Assembly (NCBI RefSeq): GCF_002368415.1
Contig: NZ_AP018290.1
Location: 7,369,717 to 7,433,716, forward strand
Source of the DNA: Calothrix sp. NIES-4105
GTDB taxonomy: Bacteria; Cyanobacteriota; Cyanobacteriia; Cyanobacteriales; Nostocaceae
Length of the DNA stretch: 64,000 bases
Direction: 5' to 3'
Shown: in pieces, positions 50,116 through 59,461 of the stretch
Numbering within the stretch: the stretch's first letter is position 1
How the letters are laid out: each line of letters opens with the position of its first letter
Position numbers and translations under genes: made by a program
The notes under the pieces: model-generated
Told to the model about the DNA's origin: nothing
Seen by the model: only the letters and a program-made list of their open reading frames with translations
Database searches by the model: none

Positions 50116-50550
50116 ATGAATAAATACATAGAGCCATTAGAAGAATATAACGGTAAAGACCAAGCAATATTTTTAGCAGGGGGAATAAGTAATTGCCCTG
50201 ATTGGCAGGCAGAAATGGTAGAGTTACTCAAACCTTCTTCTTGGACAATATTAAATCCTCGGCGCCACAATTTCCCGATTCACGACCCCGACGCTTCCCT
50301 AAAACAAATTGAGTGGGAACACAAACACCTGCGACTCGCGCATACAATACTATTTTGGTTCCCCGAAGAAAGTATATGTCCAATTGCACTTTATGAATTA
50401 GGCGCCTGGTCAATGACTCATAAACCCTTATTTATTGGAATGCATCCAAATTACCCAAGAAGGCAAGACGTAGAAATTCAAACCAAATTAGTACGTCCTG
50501 AAATCAAAATTGTTTATTCTTTAGAAGAGTTAGCACAGCAAGTATTATAA
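50116..50550 (+). CDS. Nucleoside 2-deoxyribosyltransferase-like protein
   Basis: 144 residues with the fold pattern of Nuc_deoxyrib_tr_2: AIFLAGGISNCPDWQAEMVELL at the N-terminus, a middle WTILNPRRHNFP, then IEWEHKHLRLAHTILFWFPEE and the catalytic-glutamate segment PIALYELGAWSM. Such enzymes transfer deoxyribosyl groups between bases or hydrolyse nucleosides; many small relatives have unknown substrates. An alpha/beta hydrolase gene starts 29 bp downstream and is probably cotranscribed. Confidence 0.82.
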   Translation: MNKYIEPLEEYNGKDQAIFLAGGISNCPDWQAEMVELLKPSSWTILNPRRHNFPIHDPDASLKQIEWEHKHLRLAHTILFWFPEESICPIALYELGAWSMTHKPLFIGMHPNYPRRQDVEIQTKLVRPEIKIVYSLEELAQQVL

Positions 50551-50579
50551 GCACTGAAGTTCTTGGTACGGGTAAATAA

Positions 50580-51215
50580 ATGACACTAGAATCTATAACC
50601 ATTCCACCTCAAACAAATAAAACTCCCACGCATCAAATTATTATGCTGCATGGATGGGGCGCCAATGCTCAAGATTTAGCAACACTTTTACCTTATCTCA
50701 ATTTATCCGATTACCAATTTATCTTTCCCAATGCACCATTTCTTTATCCATATTCCCCTAGTGGTAGAGCTTGGTACGACTTAAGGTCAGAGAATATGTA
50801 TAAAGGATTACCAGAAGGTAGGGAAATATTAACACAGTGGATACTTTCTTTAGAGGGAAGTACTGAAGTGCCATTATCGAAGACAATTTTGGGTGGGTTT
50901 TCACAAGGGGGTGCGATGACTTTGGACGTTGGCTTAAAATTGCCTGTTGCTGGTTTGGTGTCAATGGGTGGTTACTGGCATGATATTACGAATAGTGATA
51001 ATGATAATAAGGACTTTTTCGCGGCGCCGACTTTGATAATGCACGGTAAGCAGGACTCCGTAGTACCACTAAGTGCGGCAATAAGAGCGTGCGAAGCTAT
51101 AAAAGCATTAGGTGTAGAGGTCCAATATGAAGAGTTTGATGCCGAACATGAAATCAATATTGAAATGTTAGAGGTACTACGGAACTTCATTTTAAAAACA
51201 CTTCCGCCATCATAG
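50580..51215 (+). CDS. Alpha/beta hydrolase, carboxylesterase/phospholipase type
   Basis: 211 residues, a compact single-domain hydrolase. MLHGWGANAQDLATLLPYL holds the oxyanion region, and the nucleophile elbow is LGGFSQGGAMTLD. The acid is likely in MHGKQDSVVPLSAA, and the histidine in EFDAEHEIN. The family (YpfH/phospholipase-carboxylesterase type) hydrolyses short acyl esters, sometimes thioesters on proteins. It lies 29 bp after the deoxyribosyltransferase-like gene. The physiological substrate is unknown. Confidence 0.9.
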   Translation: MTLESITIPPQTNKTPTHQIIMLHGWGANAQDLATLLPYLNLSDYQFIFPNAPFLYPYSPSGRAWYDLRSENMYKGLPEGREILTQWILSLEGSTEVPLSKTILGGFSQGGAMTLDVGLKLPVAGLVSMGGYWHDITNSDNDNKDFFAAPTLIMHGKQDSVVPLSAAIRACEAIKALGVEVQYEEFDAEHEINIEMLEVLRNFILKTLPPS

Positions 51216-51363
51216 TTACAGAATTTTTACATAATCGCGTAGAAATCCGGACAAAATTCACGAAAATCACGTCTAGTAGTGAGTATTATATATTGGGTGG
51301 GTTAATTAACGTAACCAACCGTTTCCTGATTGCAAATGCAGAAAACTGGGAGGGGCAAGCATA

Positions 51364-51576
51364 ATGAACACTTTAAGCATTTCTAAAAATCAAATTGCTA
51401 CCATGACTGCACAAGATGTGGAAACGCTAGCAACACGTCTTGAACAGGATAACTATGGTAATGCTTTTGAGGGGTTGAACGATTGGCACTTATTACGCGC
51501 TGTTGCGTTTCAGCGTCCTGAACTCGTTGAGTCCTACGTCCACCTTTTAGATTTAGAACCTTACGACGAAGCGTAA
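51364..51576 (+). CDS. DUF2555 family protein
   Basis: 70 residues: MTAQDVETLATRLEQDNYGN and then FEGLNDWHLLRAVAFQRPEL with a C-terminal HLLDLEPYDEA. It matches the short cyanobacterial DUF2555 family along its whole length. A strong ribosome site (gggaggggcaagcataATG) supports the start. Function is unknown. It lies 93 bp upstream of coaBC, with a tandem ctcctaa array in between. Confidence 0.85.
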   Translation: MNTLSISKNQIATMTAQDVETLATRLEQDNYGNAFEGLNDWHLLRAVAFQRPELVESYVHLLDLEPYDEA

Positions 51577-51584
51577 ATTAAAAG

Positions 51585-51662
51585 TTATGAGTTATGAGTG
51601 CTGAGTGCTGAGTTATCAGTTAAACTTCTAACTTCTAACTCCTAACTCCTAACTCCTAACTT
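51585..51662. repeat. Heptamer tandem repeats (gagttat and ctcctaa)
   Basis: gttatgagttatgagtgctg with agtgctgagttatc is followed by five units of the type ctaactt or ctaactc. The two halves are roughly complementary and could form a hairpin between the DUF2555 and coaBC genes. The period of 7 fits STRR elements. Confidence 0.75.
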
Positions 51663-51669
51663 AAATACT

Positions 51670-52869
51670 ATGCGAGTTCTGATTGGTGTTGGTGGTGGTA
51701 TTGCTGCTTACAAAGTTTGCGAAGTTGTTTCTACGCTTTTTAAACAAGGTGTAGAAGTAAGAGTTATCCTTACTAACTCAGCGCAGCAGTTCGTAACACC
51801 ATTAACTTTCGCAACGCTATCACGTCACCGCGCGTATACCGATAATGATTTTTGGGATAATAACCCGCGTCCCCTGCACATTGAGTTAGGAGAATGGGCA
51901 GATATTTTTTTGATAGCACCTCTAACTGCCAACACGTTAGCTAAGTTAGCTCAGGGAATGGCAGATAATTTACTTACCAACACTGTACTTGCTTCCAAGT
52001 GTCCTATATTATTGGCGCCTGCCATGAACACTGATATGTGGGAGCAACTTGCTGTACAGCGTAATTGGCAGCTTCTACTTAATGACCCACGTTACCATAC
52101 TATGGATACTGCCGAAGGGTTATTAGCTTGTGACCGAGTTGGTAAGGGTCGGATGGCAGAACCAAAAGAAATTGTCTGTTACATTCAATCTTTGTTACAT
52201 ACGTCTGGCAAACGTGACTTAGCAGGAAAAAATATTTTAGTTAGTGCGGGTGGTACCCGTGAGTTTCTTGACCCTGTAAGATTTATTGGTAATCCCTCAA
52301 CTGGAAAAATGGGGTTAAGTTTGGCTGTTGCTGCTTTACATCGAGGCGCCAATGTTACGCTTGTGCATGGTGTAACTTCTTTACAAGTGCCATCAGAAAT
52401 AAAAGCAATACCTATTGTGACAGCAGAAGAAATGCGCCAAGCGATGCTGCAAGAATTACCTAATTATGATGTAATAATTATGTCCGCCGCAGTCGCTGAT
52501 GTAAAACCGCGCGATTACAGTACCGAGAAATTACCTAAAAAAGCACTAAAAGAATATTTAGCTTTGGCGCCAGTGCCTGATATTATTTCTGAGTTAGCAC
52601 AGCGCAAACAACCGCATCAGAAGTTAATTGGATTTGCAGCACAAACAGGAGATATTATAACTCCAGCATTAGATAAATTACATCGTAAAAACCTAGACGC
52701 CCTGATCGCAAACCCAGTAGACAAGCAAGATAGAGGATTTGGGAGCGATAATAATGAGGCTATATATATAGATAGAGATAACAAACTAGAAATTCCAGCG
52801 TGTTCTAAATTACAAATGGCCCATCATATATTTGATATAATTAATCATTATCTAATTCATCAAAGTTAA
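51670..52869 (+). CDS. coaBC: Bifunctional phosphopantothenoylcysteine decarboxylase / phosphopantothenate-cysteine ligase
   Basis: 399 residues, the usual length. The N-terminal CoaC flavoprotein domain shows [53 protein letters not shown] and the APAMNTDMW motif (conserved PxMNxxMW). The C-terminal CoaB domain has [43 protein letters not shown] and LIGFAAQT. It makes 4'-phosphopantetheine from phosphopantothenate and cysteine in CoA synthesis. Its 3' end overlaps the convergent S4 gene by 29 bp. Confidence 0.96.
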   Translation: MRVLIGVGGGIAAYKVCEVVSTLFKQGVEVRVILTNSAQQFVTPLTFATLSRHRAYTDNDFWDNNPRPLHIELGEWADIFLIAPLTANTLAKLAQGMADNLLTNTVLASKCPILLAPAMNTDMWEQLAVQRNWQLLLNDPRYHTMDTAEGLLACDRVGKGRMAEPKEIVCYIQSLLHTSGKRDLAGKNILVSAGGTREFLDPVRFIGNPSTGKMGLSLAVAALHRGANVTLVHGVTSLQVPSEIKAIPIVTAEEMRQAMLQELPNYDVIIMSAAVADVKPRDYSTEKLPKKALKEYLALAPVPDIISELAQRKQPHQKLIGFAAQTGDIITPALDKLHRKNLDALIANPVDKQDRGFGSDNNEAIYIDRDNKLEIPACSKLQMAHHIFDIINHYLIHQS

Positions 52870-53041
52870 CTTCAAACGTCTGTCCCTCCACTGTGACTCG
52901 ATCACCCTGAGCTAATTGCCGCTTACGTCGAGTTTCAAGTTCTCCATTAACTTCAACTTCACCACCTTGAATCATCAATTTGGCTTGTCCTCCTGTCGCT
53001 GCTATACCCATTAACTTTAGAAATTGGTCAAGTTTAATCAT
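52841..53041 (-). CDS. S4 domain RNA-binding protein (YaaA/YbcJ type)
   Basis: 66 residues: [49 protein letters not shown]. This is the single S4-domain pattern (LxxFLKxxGxxxxGGxAKxxI, GxVxVNGxxExRR). Such small proteins bind RNA and may act on ribosomes. The 3' end overlaps coaBC tail to tail. The region upstream holds ribosomal-site-poor AT-rich DNA and copy 3 of the caacggatg repeat. Confidence 0.9.
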   Translation of the reverse strand: MIKLDQFLKLMGIAATGGQAKLMIQGGEVEVNGELETRRKRQLAQGDRVTVEGQTFEVNFDELDND

Positions 53042-53111
53042 AATTCCTGCTTATTTATCATTTACTAAAATAACTCTTTTCTCTGTCTCTCTGTGTCTAA
53101 TAAGGTAAAAA

Positions 53112-53246
53112 TGGCAACGAATACAACGGATGTAACGGATAAGTTATTCATTAAAAATAAAATTTAGTTCAATCTAGTTAAATATAGTTAAAGCATATTT
53201 ATTTAAAATCACCCATCCGTTACATCCGCTTATCATCCGTTGCCAA
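53112..53246. repeat. Dispersed caacggatgtaacgg repeat, copy 3
   Basis: The left arm is ggcaacgaatacaacggatg with taacggataag, and the right arm is cccatccgttacatccgctt with atcatccgttgcc. The arms are complementary over about 25 bases around an AT-rich centre. This is the most complete copy and lies wholly in spacer DNA upstream of the S4 gene. Confidence 0.75.
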
Positions 53247-53284
53247 CTTTATTTATACCATTAGACATACCGCCTTCTCAGATA

Positions 53285-53311
53285 AACCTGACTTCTTAAA
53301 CAAGTCGGGTT
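53285..53311. repeat. aacctgacttcttaaa hairpin
   Basis: aacctgactt and aagtcgggtt pair around cttaaaca with one mismatch. It is related to the gattcccgacttcttt hairpins at 17905 and 55774. Confidence 0.5.
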
Positions 53312-53417
53312 CCTTAATATTCAGCCATTTGTAAGATGTGATGACTTACATAGTTAATATATCTTCTTAAATAGAACAATAATAAAATAATCTTGTAAAT
53401 TTAAAAAATATATTATC

Positions 53418-54347
53418 GTGAATATTTATCAGAATCTCGGATTGTTAAAAAAACTTTTTCTTTGCCTGCTGTCAGTCAGCTTAATTACAGCTTGCGAGTC
53501 AATAAAGGCAATGGAAACGATACCGCAGCAAAGAATTGTTTACGGCGATAGTTCTGGTAAATTAGAAGACCAAGGTATATCACGTAGTTACTACATGTAT
53601 ACACCAAAGTCTTATAACCCTAGTCGTCCAATGCCTTTAGTTCTAGTATTTCATGGTGATGGTGGCAGCGGAAAGTCCATAAGTGATGTTTCTAAATTTA
53701 ATGAGAAAGCAGAACAACAAGGTTTTATTGCTGTTTATCCGGATGGCATTCACCATCGCTGGCACTTGGGAAAAAATAATCCAAACAATATCGATGATAT
53801 TAGTTTTGTAGATAATTTGATTAGTCATCTACAACAAGTTAGAAATATTGATTCTTCAAGAATTTACGCAACTGGTTTCTCTAGGGGTGGAATCTTAACT
53901 CAAGCGTTAGCGTGTACTCTCCCTGACAAATTTGCTGCTTTCGCTTCTGTCGCTGGTTCTCTTCCAGTCAGCTTTGAACACCAATGTCAACCGCAATCAC
54001 CTGTATCAATGTTAATGATTAACGGTACAAACGACCATTCGGTACTTTATCAAGGTGATAAACCAAATCAAAAAGGCGCCTTAGCTTCAATTCCAGAAGT
54101 TACAGATTTTTGGCGATACCAAAACGGTTGTCGTAAAAATGACAAAGATAATAATAATTCTATACAAACCTATTTTTACTCAGGTTGTAACTCTGGTTCA
54201 GAAGTTGTACAGTTAGCTGTAGTTAATGGTGGACATATTTGGTATGGTGGCGCCTCAAACGATGAAAGCATAAATAAGTTTAACCAAAAGTTAGGTTTCA
54301 ACTCAACTCAAGAAATTTGGAATTTCTTTGAACGCCACAGCTTGTAA
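53418..54347 (+). CDS. PHB depolymerase/feruloyl-esterase-like lipoprotein (LpqC family)
   Basis: 309 residues with a GTG start. The N-terminus LFLCLLSVSLITACES has a lipobox-like LITAC, so the mature protein is probably lipid-anchored. The hydrolase domain shows PLVLVFHGDGGSGKSI, AVYPDGIHHRW, the nucleophile elbow YATGFSRGGILTQALAC and the catalytic histidine in VNGGHIWYGG. Family members cleave polyhydroxybutyrate, feruloyl or acetyl-xylan esters; a secreted esterase is safe, the substrate is not. Its stop is 2 bp from the convergent HAD gene. Confidence 0.85.
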   Translation: MNIYQNLGLLKKLFLCLLSVSLITACESIKAMETIPQQRIVYGDSSGKLEDQGISRSYYMYTPKSYNPSRPMPLVLVFHGDGGSGKSISDVSKFNEKAEQQGFIAVYPDGIHHRWHLGKNNPNNIDDISFVDNLISHLQQVRNIDSSRIYATGFSRGGILTQALACTLPDKFAAFASVAGSLPVSFEHQCQPQSPVSMLMINGTNDHSVLYQGDKPNQKGALASIPEVTDFWRYQNGCRKNDKDNNNSIQTYFYSGCNSGSEVVQLAVVNGGHIWYGGASNDESINKFNQKLGFNSTQEIWNFFERHSL

Positions 54348-54349
54348 TA

Positions 54350-55087
54350 TTAACTAATAATTTTAATCTCAGAAAGCTGGTTTATTACCACGTCGGCACC
54401 TTTCACATGGTCAGGTTTATTTATCCAGGTAATGCCAATACACCCAGCAGCATCTGCATTTTTAGCCATCTGCATATCACCCATAGAGTCACCCACCATC
54501 AAAGTAGCACTGCTTTTAACTCCAAGTTGTTCACAAGCTTGTAAAAATAGTCTAGGGTCAGGTTTACCAACACCTGTGTCTACACCCATAGAAAGTTGAA
54601 TATATTTACCTAACTCGTGAGCTTCTACAAATTGAAGCACCTCTTTAGTTGATGCTGCTGAAAGAATACCTAGTTTTACACCCGCTTGCGATAAACTTTC
54701 TAGTACTTCTAAACTACCAGGAAATAAGGGTGATACAGCTTGTCCTGTGTTTATATATCGATCAGCTTCATCTAACGAAGAACGCGCGATGGCAACAGAC
54801 TCATGCCAACTTCTGCCCGTTTCGGCAATATAAGCTGCTGCGGCAATTTCAGTATCGCGTCTAGAAGCAACAGCAATTAATCCTGCTGGGTCAAGGGTAT
54901 TGTTATTAACGCCAAATGCCATTAACAATGGTTCCCCAGTACCAGGGATTTGTGCGTCGATAACACGCGCGCACCGTTTTGCGAGCAATAGTAGATGTGA
55001 CTCCGAGTCTTCTAACGTACCGTTTTTGTCAAATAAGACTGCCTGGATATTACTAAAGATTTTTTCTCTACATCTGATATCAACCAC
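54350..55087 (-). CDS. HAD family hydrolase with Asp-to-Asn change in motif I
   Basis: 245 residues. The GTG start is fixed by an ideal ribosome site (aaaggaggcaaacGTG). Motif I reads LFDKNGTLEDS; the usual form is DxDGT, so the nucleophile Asp is present but the second, acid/base Asp is Asn. Motif II is GILSAAS, motif III has VGKPDPRLF, and motif IV is MVGDSMGDMQMA. The protein is otherwise a phosphoglycolate-phosphatase-like HAD. The Asn change would be expected to impair phosphatase turnover, so the protein may be altered in activity or a binding relative. Alternatively it is a strain-specific mutation. Confidence 0.85.
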   Translation of the reverse strand: MVDIRCREKIFSNIQAVLFDKNGTLEDSESHLLLLAKRCARVIDAQIPGTGEPLLMAFGVNNNTLDPAGLIAVASRRDTEIAAAAYIAETGRSWHESVAIARSSLDEADRYINTGQAVSPLFPGSLEVLESLSQAGVKLGILSAASTKEVLQFVEAHELGKYIQLSMGVDTGVGKPDPRLFLQACEQLGVKSSATLMVGDSMGDMQMAKNADAAGCIGITWINKPDHVKGADVVINQLSEIKIIS

Positions 55088-55256
55088 GTTTGCCTCCTTT
55101 TGCAGTATGAACCTGGTAGTAGTAGAATATTACAACCACCAACAGACCAAATTCTTTAGTTAGATTATTGATTGATGGCAAAGTCTCAGCTATCTTAACT
55201 AGAAGTGCTGAATATTATAAATTAAGTACATTAGTTTTATTTTCTGTAAAAAGCCT

Positions 55257-55757
55257 GTGAATTCTGATATCGCTAAAGAAATTGAATCAACAGAAGTTGA
55301 AGACCTTGATGTCGTCGAAGAACAACAAGGTAAAATTTGGGGAAATTTAGAAGATTACTTACGAAGATTTTCTAAACTTGTTGAAAATGTTACAGAATCA
55401 TCAAATTTGGCTGAGGGGGACTCACCTTCTGAACTGGCGCCAATTTATGCCAGTCAAATTGCACAAGCGCTGAGTATTACCGAAAGCAACGCGCATATCT
55501 GGAGAAAACGATGGCTCAATTTAGGTTGGATCGAACCAAGTCCAGACAAAAAGAGGGGTTGTTACCAAGTTACAGAATCCGGGCGCCTGAAACTTAAAGA
55601 TTGGGCAGAACAAGCTGCATTGAACACAAGTAAAGAATTGTGGCTAACTATTCCCCGCAGTAACCCGAAAAAAGCAGCAGAACTTTTAGTTAAGTATATA
55701 GATACAGAACAACTCAAAGAAATTTATCAACTCGTGGGAGAATCGCTTAATTCCTAA
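55257..55757 (+). CDS. Winged-helix-like hypothetical protein
   Basis: 166 residues with a GTG start. The N-terminus is acidic. The middle, YASQIAQALSITESNAHIWRKRWLNLGWIEPSPDKKRGCYQVTESGR, looks like a winged helix-turn-helix with a wing turn (PDKKRGCYQVT). The C-terminal helices follow (PKKAAELLVKYIDTEQLKEI). A DNA-binding or regulatory role is suggested but not established. It stands alone before the two-component cluster. Confidence 0.6.
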   Translation: MNSDIAKEIESTEVEDLDVVEEQQGKIWGNLEDYLRRFSKLVENVTESSNLAEGDSPSELAPIYASQIAQALSITESNAHIWRKRWLNLGWIEPSPDKKRGCYQVTESGRLKLKDWAEQAALNTSKELWLTIPRSNPKKAAELLVKYIDTEQLKEIYQLVGESLNS

Positions 55758-55773
55758 ATTTAAGATTCCCTTA

Positions 55774-55806
55774 AGATTCCCGACTTCTTTAAGAAGTCGG
55801 CAATCT
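55774..55806. terminator. gattcccgacttctttaag hairpin
   Basis: agattcccgacttctt and aagaagtcggcaatct pair with one mismatch around a minimal loop. It lies 17 bp after the winged-helix gene stop and 5 bp before the convergent kinase stop, a terminator position. Confidence 0.6.
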
Positions 55807-55810
55807 GATT

Positions 55811-56935
55811 TTAACCCGCAGGTAAATAAACACTAAAAGTACTGCCTTTACCCAATTCAGAAGCGACCTCAATTTTGCCACCGTGGGTTTCAATGATGCG
55901 ACGCGATAAGTGTAACCCTAAACCGCTACCCGCGCGCTTGTGTTTTCCTTGTCGAAATCGTTCAAAAAGATATGGTTGGTCTTCTTCTGCAATGCCGTAA
56001 CCAGTATCTGATACTTCCAATACTACCCATTCAGATGTAGTGTCGGGTGATGGATTCTTAGATGTGCTTTTATAAAGGTGAACATCAATACTACCAACGT
56101 CTGTAAATTTGATCGCATTGCCAATCAAATTACCAACTACTCGTCGTAGTTCCAAACGGTCACCAATAACATTCAGTGTATTGTTATATTCTGGCTCTGT
56201 GCCAGTATCTATTTTTATAGTCAGATTTTTTTCTTGCGCGAGTGTATTAAGTTCTTGTACAACTTCTTGAACAATTTCGAGGAGATTATAGCTTTCAAAC
56301 CTCATTGTCTTTTGACCTGCCTCAAAGCGTGAGACTTCGAGAAGGGTGTTTACCATTTCCAATAAGTTATGGTTGCTGCGAAGCATTGCACTCACTGCTT
56401 GTTTCATTTCATCCGATGTTGGACAAAATATATCTTGTAGAAATAAATTTAGCATCCGGTCGGCTGCAACAAGCGGAGTTCGCAAATCATGAGTTAACCG
56501 TGATACAAAATCTTCGCGCGCACGTGCCATTGCCCGCTGTGCGTCTAAACTATGCTTCAAACGTAACAAAGACCTAACCCTTGCCATCAACTCATCTTGG
56601 TCGAATGGTTTACGAATAAAATCATCGGCGCCAGCATCAAGTCCCTCAACAACACTAGCATCGTTAAACGCAGTCAGCAGCAAAATTGGAATGTAAGGTA
56701 CTGAACTGCTACGAACTCGACGTGTAACTTCGTAACCATCCATCAATGGCATCATCACGTCAAGTAATATTAAATCTGGCGGTGATTCTTCAATATATTT
56801 AAGCGCAGCAGCACCGTCGGCAGCTAAGTCAATCTCGTAACCCTCTACTTCTAAAATCGTTTGAAGCAAAATTAGGTTATCAGGAGTGTCATCAACAGCG
56901 AGGATGCGGTCTTTAGTTATCTCATCTGAAAGCAT
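55811..56935 (-). CDS. Response regulator-histidine kinase (REC-HisKA-HATPase)
   Basis: 374 residues. The N-terminal receiver (1-125) has ILAVDDTPDNLILL, and phospho-Asp in LILLDVMMPLMDG. The HisKA H-box is DFVSRLTHDLRTPLVAAD, and the HATPase has VVGNLIGNAIKFT, VSDTGYGI and RAGSGLGLHLSRRI. There is no transmembrane segment, so it is a soluble hybrid that is itself input-regulated by phosphorylation. It is the downstream member of a minus-strand set with 57045 and 58391, spaced 109 and 44 bp, probably one operon. Confidence 0.92.
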   Translation of the reverse strand: MLSDEITKDRILAVDDTPDNLILLQTILEVEGYEIDLAADGAAALKYIEESPPDLILLDVMMPLMDGYEVTRRVRSSSVPYIPILLLTAFNDASVVEGLDAGADDFIRKPFDQDELMARVRSLLRLKHSLDAQRAMARAREDFVSRLTHDLRTPLVAADRMLNLFLQDIFCPTSDEMKQAVSAMLRSNHNLLEMVNTLLEVSRFEAGQKTMRFESYNLLEIVQEVVQELNTLAQEKNLTIKIDTGTEPEYNNTLNVIGDRLELRRVVGNLIGNAIKFTDVGSIDVHLYKSTSKNPSPDTTSEWVVLEVSDTGYGIAEEDQPYLFERFRQGKHKRAGSGLGLHLSRRIIETHGGKIEVASELGKGSTFSVYLPAG

Positions 56936-57044
56936 AATTTATCACTTTAGCTTTTAACAAAAAATAATATTTTTTAATATTGCCTTATTTTTAGGTGTAA
57001 ATGTAGCGTCGCGTCCTCTATCAAACGACTTAAGCTTCCGGGTT

Positions 57045-58346
57045 TTATCCTCTATCTGAGGGACTGGACAAAATATCTTGCTTTGTGGAGATGCTTTTAT
57101 TTATAACAAAGTTATTCATTAATTGACCCTCCAAGGCACTACCGTTACCGACTTGACGCGGTATTTCGACACGAAATGTAGTACCTAACCCCAATCTACT
57201 TTCGACTTCGATAGTACCAGACATCATATTAACCAGTGCTTTGACAATCGCCAAACCTAGACCTGTGCCAGGATATTCACGATTAATTTCTTGGTCAAGT
57301 TGTCGAAACACTTCAAATATTTTATTTGTTTCGTTACTAGCGATACCAATACCTGTATCACGAACCGAAATTGTAATTTTGTTTTCACTTCGAGACTCAA
57401 TATCAATATATACTCCCCCAGCTTTTGTAAACTTAATTGCGTTGGAAAGTAAATTTGCCAATATTTGTTTGACTCGAAGCGGGTCGCTGTAAACAATTGA
57501 GTTGTCTAGTTTATTCGTAACTTCTAGCGACAGCTTTTTCATCGAAGCTTGCGCCATCATTTCTCCAACTGTACTATTAACTACTGTTGATATATCATAT
57601 ATTTGGGGCTTTAATTCGAGTTGTCCTGATTCAATTTTAGAAAAATCTAGCACTTCGTTAAGCAACCCTAACAAATGCTTACCATTACTGAGAATGCGTT
57701 CAACCATATCACGTTGAGAATTAGAGAGTGAGCCATATTTAGGACGTAATAAAAATTGCGAAAACCCAATAATTGCATTCATTGGAGTCCGCAACTCATG
57801 CGAAATTGTCGCCAGAAACTTTGATTTGAGTTGTGATGCTTCTAAAAGTTTAACGTTTTGCTGCTGAATTTGCTGTCGCTGTTGTTCTAATTCTTTATTT
57901 TTCTCTACTAATATTTTGTTACTTTCGCGTAACTGTTGCATTGCTTGTTCTGCTTGCATTTCAGCACGATAAACTCGAATTGCATTTCGCAACACCTGCG
58001 CTAACGTTTCTGATGACACTCTGGATTTAGAAAGATAATCGTTCGCGCCTGCTTTCATCAACTCAACTGCAACTAACTCATCACTTTGTCCTGTCAGCAC
58101 AACCAATGGTACCTTGATATTTGCCTCACGCAGTTGAGAAATTAAAGTCAAACCATCTCCATCTGGTAAGCGATAGTCAAGAAAAATACAGTCGTATGAA
58201 TGAGCATGAGCTTTTATAATTGCCTCAGAGCAAGTATTGGCCTCTGACAAAGATATTAGTACACCTGCTTGTGTCAGCGCACGGTGTACTGTCATCCGAT
58301 CAACTTCATCATCATCTACGACTAGTATTTTTAGCGTTTCTTCCAT
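57045..58346 (-). CDS. Response regulator-histidine kinase (REC-coiled coil-HisKA-HATPase)
   Basis: 433 residues. The receiver (1-125) begins ILVVDDDEVDRMTVHRALT, with phospho-Asp in CIFLDYRLPDGDG. A Gln/Glu-rich coiled coil (~125-165: ESNKILVEKNKELEQQRQQIQQQ) leads to the H-box KSKFLATISHELRTPMNAI. The HATPase has ILANLLSNAIKFT, VRDTGIGI and [13 protein letters not shown]. It is soluble. It lies between the single receiver (58391) and another hybrid kinase (55811) and probably takes part in the same relay. Confidence 0.92.
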   Translation of the reverse strand: MEETLKILVVDDDEVDRMTVHRALTQAGVLISLSEANTCSEAIIKAHAHSYDCIFLDYRLPDGDGLTLISQLREANIKVPLVVLTGQSDELVAVELMKAGANDYLSKSRVSSETLAQVLRNAIRVYRAEMQAEQAMQQLRESNKILVEKNKELEQQRQQIQQQNVKLLEASQLKSKFLATISHELRTPMNAIIGFSQFLLRPKYGSLSNSQRDMVERILSNGKHLLGLLNEVLDFSKIESGQLELKPQIYDISTVVNSTVGEMMAQASMKKLSLEVTNKLDNSIVYSDPLRVKQILANLLSNAIKFTKAGGVYIDIESRSENKITISVRDTGIGIASNETNKIFEVFRQLDQEINREYPGTGLGLAIVKALVNMMSGTIEVESRLGLGTTFRVEIPRQVGNGSALEGQLMNNFVINKSISTKQDILSSPSDRG

Positions 58347-58390
58347 CGCAATTCGCTTAATTCAGTTGAGATTAATAAATTAATCGTTAC

Positions 58391-58816
58391 TTATGGCATT
58401 TCGCATAGCATCCAGTAACTGTTTAATGTAGCCATTAGTTGAATAAAACTAGCAAAAGTAACTGGTTTTAGAAGATAACCGGCTATATTCAAGTCATACG
58501 CTTCTACTCGGTCTTTGTCTTGATTTGAAGTTGTCATCACCACTACTGGTGTTGCCCGTAACTGGGGGTCAGACCGCAACGAGTGCAAAAATTCAATCCC
58601 GCCCATTTTGGGCATATTTAAATCGAGTAATACCAGGCGCCTTTCAGGAGGCATCTTTGTATCGCTAGTACCTCTGAGGACTTCAAGAGCTTCATAGCCA
58701 TTACTCGCCGTAAAAATTGGATTGCGAATATTTGCTTTCTTAAACGCTCGTCTTACATTCATGACATCAACTTCGTCATCCTCCACAAGTAGTATATTTA
58801 GAATTTGTTCTGCCAT
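58391..58816 (-). CDS. Single-domain response regulator (RcpA-like)
   Basis: About 141 residues, a lone receiver: NILLVEDDEVDVMNVRRAFKKANI, phospho-Asp in RLVLLDLNMPKMGG, and the switch Lys in GYLLKPVTFASF. The long alpha4 region with ERRLVLLDLNMPKMGGIEFL is typical of RcpA-type partners of cyanobacterial kinases and phytochromes. It is probably the phosphate shuttle for the two hybrid kinases just downstream. The ATG at 58816 is preferred over a GTG two codons earlier. Confidence 0.9.
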   Translation of the reverse strand: MAEQILNILLVEDDEVDVMNVRRAFKKANIRNPIFTASNGYEALEVLRGTSDTKMPPERRLVLLDLNMPKMGGIEFLHSLRSDPQLRATPVVVMTTSNQDKDRVEAYDLNIAGYLLKPVTFASFIQLMATLNSYWMLCEMP

Positions 58817-59461
58817 GCTCACTAACTCAAAATAGTATTATTCTGCTTTTGGTAAATAATATAAGCAAACACTGATACAAAGCCATTTACTCTTCAACTC
58901 ACTACATTACCATAGCCTTAACACATATACTTACTTACAGTACATTTTATACACTGTTATATAATTTACATATAACTTAACGTAATTTAATTATAAATTA
59001 ATTCTCGTTATTTTGCCTTGGGACATCAGCCAGACCTAATTTAAGTAATTACACGCACAGTTTATCAAAATAATATACATAGGGATGATAAATTTCGGAT
59101 TGGTAAGCGACTGCCAAGGGAATAACTCAAAAAACCTTCCACATAATAGATGTATAAAAACTAAATCATAATATAAGGCGCCGATAACAAGGTAGACTCG
59201 GCTATAAAGACTAAAGATAGGTCAAATTATTACTCTGAAGAAAGAGATATAATATTGAATCATAATTATGGACTATACTACCATATACCTACAGCTAGAC
59301 TTGGATTATCGAGAGTAGCAATAGTGTTATAAGCCCGTTATTTCTCTTGGTGGATGCTTTACAAGCAGAATATCATCTATCTTAAGGATTGAAAAATCAT
59401 AGAAGTAATAAGGGCAAAAATTAGTTTCTAGCTGATGTCATTAAATTAGAGAGAGTATAAA
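58817..59461. other. Intergenic spacer, about 640 bp
   Basis: Divergent spacer between the RcpA-like gene and the NarL-type gene; the promoters of both must lie here. It is AT-rich, with one GGCGCC. No hairpin with a clear T-run and no small ORF with a ribosome site was found. Confidence 0.4.
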
